A DNA stretch of 64,000 nucleotides from a bacterium (GCA_024231955.1 JAAEPZ010000253.1:521458-585457); one strand, 5' to 3'. Shown: positions 35,109 to 44,898, numbered from the stretch's first letter. Notes: generated by a model from the sequence alone, not told the origin. Made by a program: numbers and translations.

Positions 35109-37550
35109 ATGATCAGGAGACTCGTTTGTTTATTGATTTTCCCCTGTGTCCTCGCATGCGGCTGGCTGCTCCCTGCTCTGGCGGGCGAAAAGATCCCGGA
35201 GGGGTCCACCGTCCGGTTCGGTGTTCTGTTCGATGATGCCACCGGTCTCCTGGCGGGCTCATTCAACTCCATGGAATTGCAGATCACCGAACTCCTGGCC
35301 GGGGAGTACGTGCCCGTGTTCGCGCGCAGAATATCCATGGGCGAAAACGCGACATTCGCCGCCGCCAAGGTGAAACTGGATGAGTTGATGGCCGATCCCG
35401 CAGTGGATCTGATCCTGACTGTCGGCTACATCTCGTCAACCGCTGCGCTTCATCATGGTCACCTGTCGAAACCGACGATAGCCCCCTTCGCCCTGGACGC
35501 TCAAATGCAGGGGATGAAACCGACGCTGACGGGCTCAAGCGGGATCAGGAATCTCAGCTATCTCTCCGCTCCGGAGATCATCTCCACACACATTGACGTT
35601 CTGTACAGAATTCTGCCGTTCAATAAACTGGCGGTAATGGGTCCGCCGACGATGCTCGACCTCAATCCCGACTGGCGCGCGGATATGCGACAGTATCACG
35701 TCGACTCCGAACTGGAGATCACGTTCATCCCCCTGATGCCCGATATCGCAGCAAGCGTGGCCGCCATCCCGATGGATATCGAAGCCGTCTCCGTGCTGAC
35801 CTCCTCGCTGAATTACACCCAGATCGAGGAGCTGGCGGAGGGGTTGAAGGGCCGACGTTTGCCCAGCTTCTCCTTTGTCGGGCTGCCGGATGTGGAGCGT
35901 GGCATTCTGGCGTGTCTGCGCACCAACAGAGAGAGCGATCGTTTCTCCCGTCGGGTTGCGATGAACGTGCGGCGAATCCTGTTTGGCGCGGAGCCGTCGG
36001 AATTGCCGGTCTCCTTTTCACTCGATTCGCGTCTGATCATCAACAAAGCTACTGCTCGCGCCATCGGTATCGACCTGCCCTGGGAATTGCGGCTGGAGGC
36101 GCTGCTGATCGAAGAGGCCCCCTCCGCCGACACACCGACAATCGGTCTCAGCGAGGTACTGCACGAAACGCTGCAGGCGAATCTGGATCTCAAGACTCGG
36201 CTCGAGGTGATCGCCGCCGGCAGACAGTCGGTGAAACTGGCGCGCGCAGGCAAGCTGCCTCAGTTGAGGATCGGCGCGCAGGGATTGATCATCGATGAGG
36301 ATCGTGCCGCGTCCAGCATGGGGCAAAGCGCCGAACGGACCGTTACGGCCTCGGCAAGCGTATCCCAGCTTCTGTATGACGATCAGGTCTGGGCGAATCA
36401 CGCCATCGCCGGGTATCTTCAAGATCAGCGCGAGCAGCAGTATGAGCAGTTCAGACTGGATCTCATATTGGGAACCGCAGAGGCCTACCTGAATCTCCTG
36501 CGCGCTCAAACGCTCGAGGATATCCAGAGGGATAATCTGCAGTTGTCCCAATCCAACCTGCAGCAAGCCCGGTTTCGGGAGAAGATCGGTGCCGCCGGCC
36601 CGGCGGAGGTCTATCGTTGGGAGACCAAGATCGCCCAGGACCGCAACCACCTGATTCAGGCCAACAGCCGGCGCAACCTGGCCGAGATTGAACTCAATCG
36701 GATCCTGAATCGACCGCTGGAGGGGGAGTTGGTGATCGAACCCGTCGATCTGGACCTCAAGGATATCGGGTTCGAGGAGAGTTGGATCTACCTCAGCTTC
36801 ACCGAACCTGGTCGATTCAGAAAGACCCGGGAGTGGGTGGCCAACTGCGCAGTCGGGAACTCTCCGGAGCTGCAGGCGCTGGCTGCCGGAATCGCCGCCC
36901 AGGAGCGAGTACTGAGTTCGGCCAACAGAGCACATTACTTGCCGACGTTCGCCCTGCAGGGCAGCTTCGATCACATCCTCGACAGATCCGGCGCCGGCAG
37001 CGAGGGTATGAGTATCGACCCGGCGACAATCCCGTCCGAACAGATTGCCGCCGCCCAGTTCTTCTCAACCGCATTCGGCGACAGTCCGGACGACAACAAC
37101 TGGAGTGTCAGCCTGTCGCTTTCGCTGCCGTTGTTCGAGGGCGGATCCCAGCGAGCGCGGCAGCTCAAGGCTCGACGCGAACTGGCTCGGCTTCAGGCTC
37201 AGCATGCGGCGTTGAGCAAGTACATCGCGCAATCCGCCTACGCGGCGACTCATACAGCTGGGGCATCACATGCCAATCTCCGGCACAGTCGCGACGCCGC
37301 CGATGCGGCCGCCCGGACGATGGCGGTGGTTCAGGATGCGTATGCGCAGGGAGCGGCCGATCTGCTCAGTCTGCTCGATGCCCAGAATGCAGCCCTGGTG
37401 ACCGATCAGATGGCCGCCAGCGCCGTTTACGACTTCCTCAACGATTATCTGCGCATCGAACGGACACTGGGCAGGTTCGAGCTGTTGATCGACGAAGAGG
37501 AGCAGACGCGGGAGCGTCACCTGGTGGAGGATTTCCTGGCCGGGGACTGA
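35109..37550 (+). CDS. TolC-family outer-membrane channel with N-terminal ABC substrate-binding-like domain
   Basis: 813 residues, nearly twice a normal TolC (about 450). After a signal sequence (about 1-25), residues about 30-330 resemble the ABC_sub_bind/TrpX-type periplasmic binding protein: PAVDLILTVGYISSTAALHH, KPTIAPFALDAQM, NKLAVMGPPTM, LPSFSFVGLPDVERGILA. They end with VSFSLDSRLIINKATARAIGIDLPW, the usual tail of that family. Residues about 350-800 are an outer-membrane efflux protein with two coiled-coil repeats (SEVLHETLQANLDLKTRLEV, then SLPLFEGGSQRARQL). It is the outer part of the RND pump encoded just upstream. The binding domain would face the periplasm and may capture or sense the cargo. 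That role is inference. Confidence 0.85.
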   Translation: MIRRLVCLLIFPCVLACGWLLPALAGEKIPEGSTVRFGVLFDDATGLLAGSFNSMELQITELLAGEYVPVFARRISMGENATFAAAKVKLDELMADPAVDLILTVGYISSTAALHHGHLSKPTIAPFALDAQMQGMKPTLTGSSGIRNLSYLSAPEIISTHIDVLYRILPFNKLAVMGPPTMLDLNPDWRADMRQYHVDSELEITFIPLMPDIAASVAAIPMDIEAVSVLTSSLNYTQIEELAEGLKGRRLPSFSFVGLPDVERGILACLRTNRESDRFSRRVAMNVRRILFGAEPSELPVSFSLDSRLIINKATARAIGIDLPWELRLEALLIEEAPSADTPTIGLSEVLHETLQANLDLKTRLEVIAAGRQSVKLARAGKLPQLRIGAQGLIIDEDRAASSMGQSAERTVTASASVSQLLYDDQVWANHAIAGYLQDQREQQYEQFRLDLILGTAEAYLNLLRAQTLEDIQRDNLQLSQSNLQQARFREKIGAAGPAEVYRWETKIAQDRNHLIQANSRRNLAEIELNRILNRPLEGELVIEPVDLDLKDIGFEESWIYLSFTEPGRFRKTREWVANCAVGNSPELQALAAGIAAQERVLSSANRAHYLPTFALQGSFDHILDRSGAGSEGMSIDPATIPSEQIAAAQFFSTAFGDSPDDNNWSVSLSLSLPLFEGGSQRARQLKARRELARLQAQHAALSKYIAQSAYAATHTAGASHANLRHSRDAADAAARTMAVVQDAYAQGAADLLSLLDAQNAALVTDQMAASAVYDFLNDYLRIERTLGRFELLIDEEEQTRERHLVEDFLAGD

Positions 37551-37684
37551 CGGACCGCAAACGGCCAAGCAGTTCGACCGGTACGCCAGTGGGTCATCCC
37601 GGAGGATAAAGGGGCAAACGATCCTCCTGGATTCCGAAATATCCCGAATAATCACTGAACCATTTATGGTGAAGGCGCCCCCCC

Positions 37685-37713
37685 TTGACGAACCAATAAA
37701 CCAGCAACATAAT
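37685..37713 (+). promoter_or_regulatory. Putative promoter of the 802-residue protein gene
   Basis: TTGACG (37685-37690), a 17-base spacer and CATAAT (37708-37713). It gives a leader of about 170 nt. Nothing else is evident in the 37551-37890 gap. Confidence 0.5.
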
Positions 37714-37890
37714 CTCATCTCCCGGAGGGAGATCTACGCACCTTGGATTAACCCATCCGGTTTTCCTCTTCACGTCCTACATCGAGCCGCAGATCTCCGG
37801 AACAACCCATGATCCAACCATTCTCACTCCCCCTGGGGAGAGCGGGACAAATGTGTCGTCATATCAGAGCGACGGCCAAGGAGGGAAATC

Positions 37891-40299
37891 ATGTCAAAGA
37901 AGGAGACGGAAGGCAGTGGACGAAAACCATTGATCGTGAATCTGGTCCTGACCAATCGTCAGCCGGATGAACCGACGCCGGATGTGGCAGTTTACCGCAT
38001 CACCCCCGGCGGGGATATCGACAGGAAGCTGGGACAGGCGGAAAAAGACAAGATTCAGATCCGTCGCGAATGGCTGAAGCTGGGCGGCTTCATCGCGCTG
38101 GGCCCCGACATTGAGGATCCGCAGGATCTGAAGACGGACAGCCTGCAGCAGTTCCGCCTCGCGCAGGTCTGGGATGAGTGGGCCGAACGAAATGCGATCC
38201 TGATACCGCGCCCCCTCTGGGAGGGGTGGCTGAGCCGGCGGATCTGCATATCGGGCAGTGCGCGTTGGTGCCGCCGCTGGCAACTGGACGCCAACGATCA
38301 ACTGCGACTGACCGGGAGCGCCGTGACGCCGACTCTCGATCTGACACGAGCCGTCCCCGAACCCGGTCGGCCCCGGTTGGAGGAGTCGCGGACAGATGTC
38401 CCGCTGAGACGACTATCCGTCGCGAGCTCGCGGGCCGGCCAACCGACCTCTGCGCGGATCGACGAACTGGCGGCACGCGACATTTGCCGTCCACTGTGCC
38501 ACGGCGTCGTGGAGATCTACGAGCGCGTCTGCTGTTGTCGCCCCTGGGTTGTGCTCGATCCCCGGCTGGACGAGCTCCTGGAGCGGTTGCGCAAGGATAT
38601 CTACGAGAGGATCCCCTGGCCGCCCGAGCCGTGGCCCCCGGAACTCCGGTCACCCGACCCTGAGCCGGGACCATTCCCGCCCGAGCCCGATCCCGGGCCA
38701 TTCGCGGCGGGTCCCTGGCCGCCCGAGCCGGACATCGGCCTCGGCAACCGCATCTCGCGAAGACGCGTGAAGCGGATGGCGGCCACCTTCGACCCCGCAG
38801 CCGCGCCACTGCCGCCGCTGCGGCTGCTGCAGGACTACCAGACCATCTCCGCCTACGCCGCGTCCGACCGGGCGTCCGCGGACAGCTACATCATGGCCCG
38901 CTCCTACCTGCTGCACTGTTTCTGCAACTGCAACACCCGCAAAGTCGGGGAGGCGATAATCAACCCGGACGGCTCCTTCACCATGTGTTACCGGCGTCCG
39001 CTCATCATCCACCGGTTGGGCACGCGGTGCACGACCACCTACGGCTTCAACATCAAGCAATGGCAGGGCAATCAGTGGATCTACATCTACTGCGGTGTGG
39101 GTCAGAACGAGTTCTTCGATGAGGAGGACACGATCGTCCTGCGCAGTTACGACCCGCGGGCCCGCACCTGCGAGACCAACCCGCCGCCGGTTCCCGGCGA
39201 GGGGCGCCCCTTCGTGCTGCTCGAGGATATAGGTTCGACCCGCTCGCACAATCTGGTCAGCCCGATCCAGACGGCGGCCGACGGTCTGAACTCCGTGCTG
39301 CCGGCCAACGGCGGTCTGGTGTATCCGCCCGGACCGGGAGAGACGGCGGAGCAACGCCTGCGCAACCGGCCCTGGAGCATGACCCTGCCGCTCAGGCTCT
39401 ATGTCCACCCGGCGATGCAGGATCTGGGGGCGGAGTACTATCGCTTCAGCGTCGTGGAGGCCGACGGCATGGGCAATCCGGTCGGCGGCGCCGTGCCCCA
39501 GCCCTTGAACGGCGGCGTCACCTGGTCGAAGTATGTGTATGTGGGCGACCAGGTGCAGGTTCACGGCGAGGGTCTCGGGCCTGATTCCCACGTTGATTCG
39601 GACGGCGAGGTGCAGTCCGGCCTGTATCGCATCCCCTACTGGGACTCCGGCCACCAGTGGCAGTACGGTCAGTTCCACCATCGCTGGAACACGCTGACCG
39701 AGGCCAATGGCCGTTACCTGCTCAGCGTTGAGATCTTCGATGCCGCGGGCAACAGGTTGCGTCCCATAGGAGCGTCCGGCGCCGGTGTGGACACCGACTT
39801 CCACTTCCTCCACTGGATCGATCCCGTGAACACCGTTCAGACACCCTTCGCCACGCTGCAGCACGTGTTCTGGGTCGACAAGCAGGCGTGCTACGCCGAC
39901 ATCGAGGATCTGCGGATGAATGGACTGGCCAGCACCGAGGAGTGTCAATTCATGATGGGCACGGCCGGCAGCAATTTCTCGGCCGGATATCGCGCCTTCC
40001 ACGTGAACGGTCCTCCAGGGGAGACGTTCATGTGGTACAGGCAACTGTGGTACCACCGCGGCCTGAACGGCCCCAACCGCACCATCGAGATGGCGGGGAA
40101 CAACGTGCCGGCCACCCTGGCGGCGGGTTCGCCGGCTTTGTCGACGCCCCAGACCTTCGCCTCGATGTTGAACGCTCACACCAAGTGCACCTTCGCCCTC
40201 AACCTGCGGACGCGGGCGAAACACACCAACGGCAGCCGCAGGATCCATGAGTACGATCGATACGATCAGGCGGCTTTCGCGCTGGAGATCGGGTCATAG
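37891..40299 (+). CDS. Unrecognised 802-residue protein with Pro-rich linker
   Basis: I do not recognise the family. There is no signal peptide or membrane segment. Residues 1-100 look like a small beta domain (LIVNLVLTNRQPDEPTPDVAVYR). Residues about 105-240 carry Trp/Arg and Cys motifs (RRICISGSARWCRRW, RVCCCRPWVVLDP). A Pro/Glu/Trp linker at about 248-285 repeats PWPPEP. The remainder (about 300-802) is a large, probably beta-rich region with several Cys (HCFCNCNTRK, CTTTYGFNIK). The last 180 residues resemble a binding or adhesion module (QVQVHGEGLGPDS). The start at 37891 has AGGAGGG about 8 bases upstream. It is a single-gene transcript with a promoter at 37685 and a terminator at 40361. 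Intracellular or non-Sec export are both possible. Confidence 0.7.
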   Translation: MSKKETEGSGRKPLIVNLVLTNRQPDEPTPDVAVYRITPGGDIDRKLGQAEKDKIQIRREWLKLGGFIALGPDIEDPQDLKTDSLQQFRLAQVWDEWAERNAILIPRPLWEGWLSRRICISGSARWCRRWQLDANDQLRLTGSAVTPTLDLTRAVPEPGRPRLEESRTDVPLRRLSVASSRAGQPTSARIDELAARDICRPLCHGVVEIYERVCCCRPWVVLDPRLDELLERLRKDIYERIPWPPEPWPPELRSPDPEPGPFPPEPDPGPFAAGPWPPEPDIGLGNRISRRRVKRMAATFDPAAAPLPPLRLLQDYQTISAYAASDRASADSYIMARSYLLHCFCNCNTRKVGEAIINPDGSFTMCYRRPLIIHRLGTRCTTTYGFNIKQWQGNQWIYIYCGVGQNEFFDEEDTIVLRSYDPRARTCETNPPPVPGEGRPFVLLEDIGSTRSHNLVSPIQTAADGLNSVLPANGGLVYPPGPGETAEQRLRNRPWSMTLPLRLYVHPAMQDLGAEYYRFSVVEADGMGNPVGGAVPQPLNGGVTWSKYVYVGDQVQVHGEGLGPDSHVDSDGEVQSGLYRIPYWDSGHQWQYGQFHHRWNTLTEANGRYLLSVEIFDAAGNRLRPIGASGAGVDTDFHFLHWIDPVNTVQTPFATLQHVFWVDKQACYADIEDLRMNGLASTEECQFMMGTAGSNFSAGYRAFHVNGPPGETFMWYRQLWYHRGLNGPNRTIEMAGNNVPATLAAGSPALSTPQTFASMLNAHTKCTFALNLRTRAKHTNGSRRIHEYDRYDQAAFALEIGS

Positions 40300-40360
40300 A
40301 GGACTGGGCTGAATGAGGAAGATGGCCGGGCCGGTCCATACGGCCATCACGACCGAGCGA

Positions 40361-40389
40361 CGCCCTCCCGGATCACGGGAGGGCGTTTT
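40361..40389 (+). terminator. Rho-independent terminator
   Basis: Perfect 10-bp stem CGCCCTCCCG / CGGGAGGGCG with loop GATCA, then TTTT, 62 bp after the stop of the 802-residue gene. Confidence 0.9.
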
Positions 40390-40399
40390 GTGACGCGCA

Positions 40400-40477
40400 A
40401 TGGCCGACGGCATCTACCTTATCCGCGTCGAATCGAGAGGCTTCACCAGAACCGGGAAACTGGTGCTTCTCAAATGA
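40400..40477 (+). pseudogene. Remnant of a FlgD/Por-type sorting-domain C-terminus
   Basis: A 25-codon frame reading ADGIYLIRVESRGFTRTGKL and ending VLLK-stop is the canonical last strand pair of the surface-sorting domain found on the other secreted proteins here. It has a stop just upstream in frame and no upstream domain, so only the 3' tip of a lost gene remains. Confidence 0.7.
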
Positions 40478-40507
40478 AACTCCGCGATGAGAGAGAGGTC
40501 CGTCAGA

Positions 40508-40536
40508 TTGACGCACCCGGAATTGGATGCTAGGCT
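40508..40536 (+). promoter_or_regulatory. Possible promoter of the LVIVD protein gene
   Basis: TTGACG (40508-40513), a 17-base spacer and TAGGCT (40531-40536), a weak -10. The remaining 230 bp to the ATG at 40768 shows nothing recognisable except GAAGGAG before the start. Confidence 0.3.
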
Positions 40537-40767
40537 TTAGGATTAGTGGAATGGGGCGATAGTCACAGAAAGTGCTTTCACAATCCAGTTCACGACACCC
40601 AAGTGCCCGGGCCGACCAGGATCAGCAGATGTGGGGCAACCGATTGGATCATGACGATCCAGCGACCGACTCCCCGCCATGGTCGATCCGATTCGCCTGA
40701 ATTCCCGAGAGGAGAACTATCCAATCATCTTGCTGCAGATGCAGTAGCGAACGTGAAGGAGTAGACT

Positions 40768-43700
40768 ATGAAGCGCCATTATGCTGGTTTGTTATCGTGT
40801 CTGACAATCCTGATGGTTCTCATCATTCCGAACACCGCTGAAGCCCAGCGATCCTATTCCGAAGACTTCACCACCACGACCTACAAGGACGAGATCCACA
40901 CCTCAGCCGACTGGGACATCACGGCCGGCGAACTCAAGCTCCCGACCCTCCCCTCTTTTGTCGGCAGTTACGCCACGCCGGGTTCCGCCATCGACGTCGC
41001 GGTGGCGGGGGATCTCGCTTTCGTGGCCAGTCATAGCGGGGGTTTGCAGGTGATCGACATCAGCGATCCCAACAATCCGGTCTTCGTCGATTACTATGCA
41101 ATTCAGGATTACGCCAAAGGTATCGTGATCGCCGGTGATCTGGCCTACGTGGCCTTCAATGGTCACGGGCTGATGATATTCGACATCGGCGATCCCGCTC
41201 ACCTCGGGCTCGAGGGGAGCTACGACACCCCCTACCAGGCCACGGACGTCGCGCTTGCCGGACATCACGCCTATGTGGCCGATATGGCCGGCGGCCTGCA
41301 GATAATCGACGTCAGTGATCCCACGAATCCGACCTTCGCCGCCAGCTATGCGACCCCGAGCTACCCCACCGGCGTCGACGTGGCGGGCGATATGCTCTAT
41401 GTGGCGGACGGTCCTACTCTCCAGGTGATCGACATCAGCGATCCGACGACGCCCGTGTTCGTCACCAGCTACAGTGTGACGAGCGGTGTCCATGATGTCA
41501 CGATCGAGGGGAACCTCGCCCTTCTGGCTGCCTACGACGGCGGCCTGGAGGTGGTCGACATCACGAATCCGGCCGCCCCCTCTCTTCTCGACAGATACGT
41601 CACTCCTGGACTCGCCAGGCATGTCGCGGTCTCGGGGGATCTCGCCTTCGTCGCGGCCGACTACTACGGCGGCCTCCAGGTGATCGACATCAGTGAACCG
41701 GGTGATCTCGTGCTGATCGACAGCTTCGCGACCCCGGGCGCCGCCTGGAGTGTTGTGATCGCAGGTGAACACGCCTTCGTTGCGGACGGCGGAGAGGGAT
41801 TACAGATCCTCCGGGTCCGCAACCTCGAGGCTCCCCAGCTTGTCGGCAGCTACGACACGCCGGGCATCCCCTTCGACATCTCGATCGCCGGAGACCTCGC
41901 CTTCGTCGCGGACGGAGCTACCGGCCTGCTCCTGATCGACATCAGCGATCCCGACAATCCGGTTCTCGACGGATTCATAGACACGCCGTACAGGGCCTCC
42001 GACGTCAAGGTTGCCGGCGATCTCGCCTTCGTGGCGGATGGCTCGACCGGCCTGCGGGTGATCGACATCACGGATACCGGCAGTCCCACTTTCATCGGCA
42101 ACTACAATACGCTGGGGCTCACGTTCGGCCTCGACATCGCCGGTGATCATGCCCTCCTGGCGGATTACGACTACGGCCTGCAGGTGATCGACATCAGCAA
42201 TCCCTATCTTCCCGACCTCATCGCCACCCTGGACACGCCGGGCAACGCCTACGCCATCGAGGTCGCGGGGAGCCACGCCTATGTGGCCGACTGGACGGGT
42301 GGGCTGCAGGTGATCGACATCGGCGATCCCGACAACCCCGTGATCGTCGGCGCTTACGATACGCCGGATCGGGCCCTGGGCGTTACGGTCGAGGGGGACC
42401 ACGCCTTCGTGGCGGATTACTACGGCGGGCTGCAGGTGATCGACATCACCGATCCCGGCAACCCGGTGTTCGCAGGCAGTTACGACACGCCGAATGCCGC
42501 CGAAGATGTGACGGTCGAGGGCGATTTCGCATTCGTGGTGGACTGGACGGGCGGCCTGCTGGTCCTCGACATCAGCGATCCGACCAATCCGGTGCTCGTC
42601 GAGAGCTACGATACGCCAACGACGGCCTGGAGCGTGGCGCTGGCCGGAGACTACGCCTACGTCACGGATGAGGTCAACGGCCTGCTGGTCCTCAAGACCT
42701 TCGATCACATCGGCATGGCCGCCAGCGCCAACGGTCAATCGCTCCCCGTGGACGGCATCACCGACGGCATGCCGCGCGCGCGGCTGACGACCACGGAGAC
42801 CGCCGGGGTGACCTGGGAGTTGAGCTCGGATGCGGGCGTGAACTGGACCTCCTTTATCGCCGACGGAGCCTGGGGACGTATTCTCGATCCCAGCGACGAG
42901 CTCGTTTGGCGTTCGACCCATACCTTCGCCGGCGGCGGCAACCCCACGGTCTCGAATCTGACCGTAGACTGGTTGAACGAGTTCGGCCCGCTCCTCACTA
43001 TCGACGATGTGCCCGCCGACCAGGGCAGACAGGTAGAGCTCAGCTTCGGACGCTCGGGCTACGATTTCGCCGATGAGACCATCCTCCCCGTTGTGGGCTA
43101 CGCGATCTACCGCCGCGTCGATGACGCGGCAAAGGCGCTGCGGGTCCTCCAGGACGGCGTCATGCCCAGCCGGGAGGAGCGGGACGGTCCCCCTCTGGCC
43201 GCCTATGGTGCGGACCGGGTGCGTCTCCTCGATGATTGTGAATTCGTGCTGGGTGGGAACCAAACGGTGTCCGGCCGCGCCGGTCTGCCCCCGGGCGTGT
43301 GGGAGGGTGTCGGTTGGGTATTGCCGACCCGGAGCGACGAGTACACGACGCTGGTCAATACGATGGTCGATTCGTCGGTGGCCGGGATGCACTGGTCGGT
43401 CTTCCTGACCGCCGTCCACACCGCCACACCGTCGATCTGGTTCGCCAGCTACCCCGACAGCGGCTACTCGGTGGACAACATCCCCCCTGCGGTTCCCACC
43501 GGTTTCCGTGTCGATTACAGTTACCAGGATGGGAACGAGCTCGCCTGGGAGTCGTCGTTGGACAGCGACTTCGAGTACTTCCGCGTTTACCGGGGCGACA
43601 GCGAGGATTTCGAGATCGGAGCGGAGACGCTGGTCCACGAGACGGTGGAGATAGGTTGGAGCGACAGCGAGAGCGGACCGGGTTATTTCTACAAGCTCAC

Positions 43701-44055
43701 CGCATTGGATCATGCCGGCAACGAGAGCGACCCTGCGACGCCCGGTGAAGTGACCGGCGTCGACGATTACGCTCCGGGGATTTTCGCGTTGAATCAGAAC
43801 AGCCCCAACCCCTTCAACCCCACCACGACGATCGACTTCGAGATTCCGCGCCGGGGTGACGTGCTGCTAGAAGTTTTCGACGTGATGGGTCGCCGGATAG
43901 CGACGCTGCGGGATGAGGTATGTGCCGCCGGATCGCACACGGCGATCTGGAATGGTTGCGACGACAACGGTCAGGCCGTCGGTTCCGGTCTGTTCCTCTA
44001 CCGGCTGCGTGCGGCCGGCAAAACCGAGACACGCAAGATGCTTATGCTGAAATAG
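40768..44055 (+). CDS. Secreted LVIVD-repeat beta-propeller protein with sorting domain
   Basis: 1095 residues. A signal peptide (about 1-26, ending NTAEAQ) is followed by about 14 tandem repeats of about 42 residues (roughly 65-650). The repeat form is GSYDTPG-x-A-x-DV-x-VAGDLAFVAD-x-x-GGLQVIDISDP-x-NPV, the LVIVD repeat that builds beta-propellers. A jelly-roll-like segment and a fibronectin type III-like segment (about 900-1000) follow. The last 85 residues are the sorting domain: NSPNPFNPTTTIDFEIP, LEVFDVMGRRIATLRD, AIWNGCDDNG, LFLYRLRA. It is probably surface-displayed or released. The near-identical repeats give strong internal DNA similarity. The function is unknown; adhesion is a guess. 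Confidence 0.88.
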   Translation: MKRHYAGLLSCLTILMVLIIPNTAEAQRSYSEDFTTTTYKDEIHTSADWDITAGELKLPTLPSFVGSYATPGSAIDVAVAGDLAFVASHSGGLQVIDISDPNNPVFVDYYAIQDYAKGIVIAGDLAYVAFNGHGLMIFDIGDPAHLGLEGSYDTPYQATDVALAGHHAYVADMAGGLQIIDVSDPTNPTFAASYATPSYPTGVDVAGDMLYVADGPTLQVIDISDPTTPVFVTSYSVTSGVHDVTIEGNLALLAAYDGGLEVVDITNPAAPSLLDRYVTPGLARHVAVSGDLAFVAADYYGGLQVIDISEPGDLVLIDSFATPGAAWSVVIAGEHAFVADGGEGLQILRVRNLEAPQLVGSYDTPGIPFDISIAGDLAFVADGATGLLLIDISDPDNPVLDGFIDTPYRASDVKVAGDLAFVADGSTGLRVIDITDTGSPTFIGNYNTLGLTFGLDIAGDHALLADYDYGLQVIDISNPYLPDLIATLDTPGNAYAIEVAGSHAYVADWTGGLQVIDIGDPDNPVIVGAYDTPDRALGVTVEGDHAFVADYYGGLQVIDITDPGNPVFAGSYDTPNAAEDVTVEGDFAFVVDWTGGLLVLDISDPTNPVLVESYDTPTTAWSVALAGDYAYVTDEVNGLLVLKTFDHIGMAASANGQSLPVDGITDGMPRARLTTTETAGVTWELSSDAGVNWTSFIADGAWGRILDPSDELVWRSTHTFAGGGNPTVSNLTVDWLNEFGPLLTIDDVPADQGRQVELSFGRSGYDFADETILPVVGYAIYRRVDDAAKALRVLQDGVMPSREERDGPPLAAYGADRVRLLDDCEFVLGGNQTVSGRAGLPPGVWEGVGWVLPTRSDEYTTLVNTMVDSSVAGMHWSVFLTAVHTATPSIWFASYPDSGYSVDNIPPAVPTGFRVDYSYQDGNELAWESSLDSDFEYFRVYRGDSEDFEIGAETLVHETVEIGWSDSESGPGYFYKLTALDHAGNESDPATPGEVTGVDDYAPGIFALNQNSPNPFNPTTTIDFEIPRRGDVLLEVFDVMGRRIATLRDEVCAAGSHTAIWNGCDDNGQAVGSGLFLYRLRAAGKTETRKMLMLK

Positions 44056-44061
44056 CCGGGA

Positions 44062-44138
44062 ACCGCTGTCGGCCCCATAGTTCGCTCGATGACCGGATTC
44101 CCGAGGAGCTCAGAAATGTATTTCTGAAGGCCTGGTGA
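44062..44138 (+). pseudogene. C-terminal relic of an IS3-family transposase
   Basis: In one frame the sequence reads CRPHSSLDDRIPEELRNVFL then KAW and a stop. RPHSSL-x-x-R-x-P-x-E is the hallmark of the end of IS3-group (OrfB/DDE) transposases. Nothing of the catalytic core remains, because the preceding DNA belongs to the LVIVD gene. The following GGTGTCACCAGTTTGGG may be part of an old element end. Confidence 0.6.
44110..44127. repeat. Perfect inverted repeat
   Basis: TCAGAAAT, GT, ATTTCTGA: 8-bp perfect arms with a 2-base centre, inside the IS3-type relic. It may be coincidental, a terminator remnant without a T tract, or a binding site. Confidence 0.4.
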
Positions 44139-44382
44139 TTCCAGTTTCGGGTGTCACCAGTTTGGGAGGAGTTCAGCAGGCAATGCCGGCGATTTTGCTA
44201 TGGTTTGCAATTAGACTGGATTGAGGGCAGCGTAAACAACCATTTCGGCAAATAACTCTATGGATAAGCCAGATCATTCTGAAAAGTCCATTTTAGTGAA
44301 TCGAGGGTGTCGAAGCTTCTGTATATTCGCCATGAAGCGGTCCTCCGGAAAAGATCAGGAAGTACAGCATCAACCATATCTG

Positions 44383-44898
44383 TCACACTCCAGTGGAATT
44401 ACCTGCGAAGATACAATCGCTGAAAGAGGGAGTTGCGTTGCTGGTGAAGAGTGTTCCGCCGCCCTCCGAAGCATGATTGCCATTGAACTCACAACCCATG
44501 AAACTGGCCTGTCCACCCCAGCACCCCACAGCACCGCCAAGCGTCGCGTCGCAATCCAGGAAGCGGCAATTCGCGAAGACCGTATCCGCGAACCAGATTT
44601 ACACGGCAGCACCGTTGCCTTCAGGACCGCCGACGACGACGACGAAACCATTCGCGAATGTGAAGCCTTCGACCCGGCTCGTGCTGCCGATATTGACGCA
44701 AGTGAGAACGCGTTCGGCCTGCTGGGCGTCGAGTGTGACGCCGTCGGGTTGTCCCGTCTCGCCGCGCAACACGACGCCGTCAACCATATTGATGTTCGTC
44801 TCCGTATAGGTTCCGCTGGCGACCAGAACCGTGTCGCCCGATGTGGCGAAACCCAGGCCACCCTGGATTGTGTCTGCATGAGCACTTCCTTGTTTATG
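44383..44898 (-). pseudogene. Decayed parallel beta-helix (PbH1) protein fragment
   Basis: The reverse strand reads ADTIQGGLGFATSGDTVLVA, then SGTYTETNINMVDGVVLRG and VEGFTFANGF. This is a typical start of the right-handed beta-helix domain of secreted proteins. An in-frame TAA (44601-44599) interrupts it. The same frame then continues with clear beta-helix sequence (FANCRFLDCDATLGGAVGCW, FMGCEFNGNHASEGGG, FSDCIFAGNSTGV) to TGA at 44383. The signal peptide and the sorting domain are both missing, so it is a truncated, stop-interrupted relic. Confidence 0.72.

Noticed and set aside
40950..42700. Regular direct repeats resembling a CRISPR array
   Set aside because: The repeats are in-frame coding LVIVD units of about 126 bp without unique spacers.
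41800..43713. Reverse-strand open frame of about 637 codons with apparent repeats
   Set aside because: The repeats are the mirror of the LVIVD repeats on the forward strand. There is no signal peptide or known fold.
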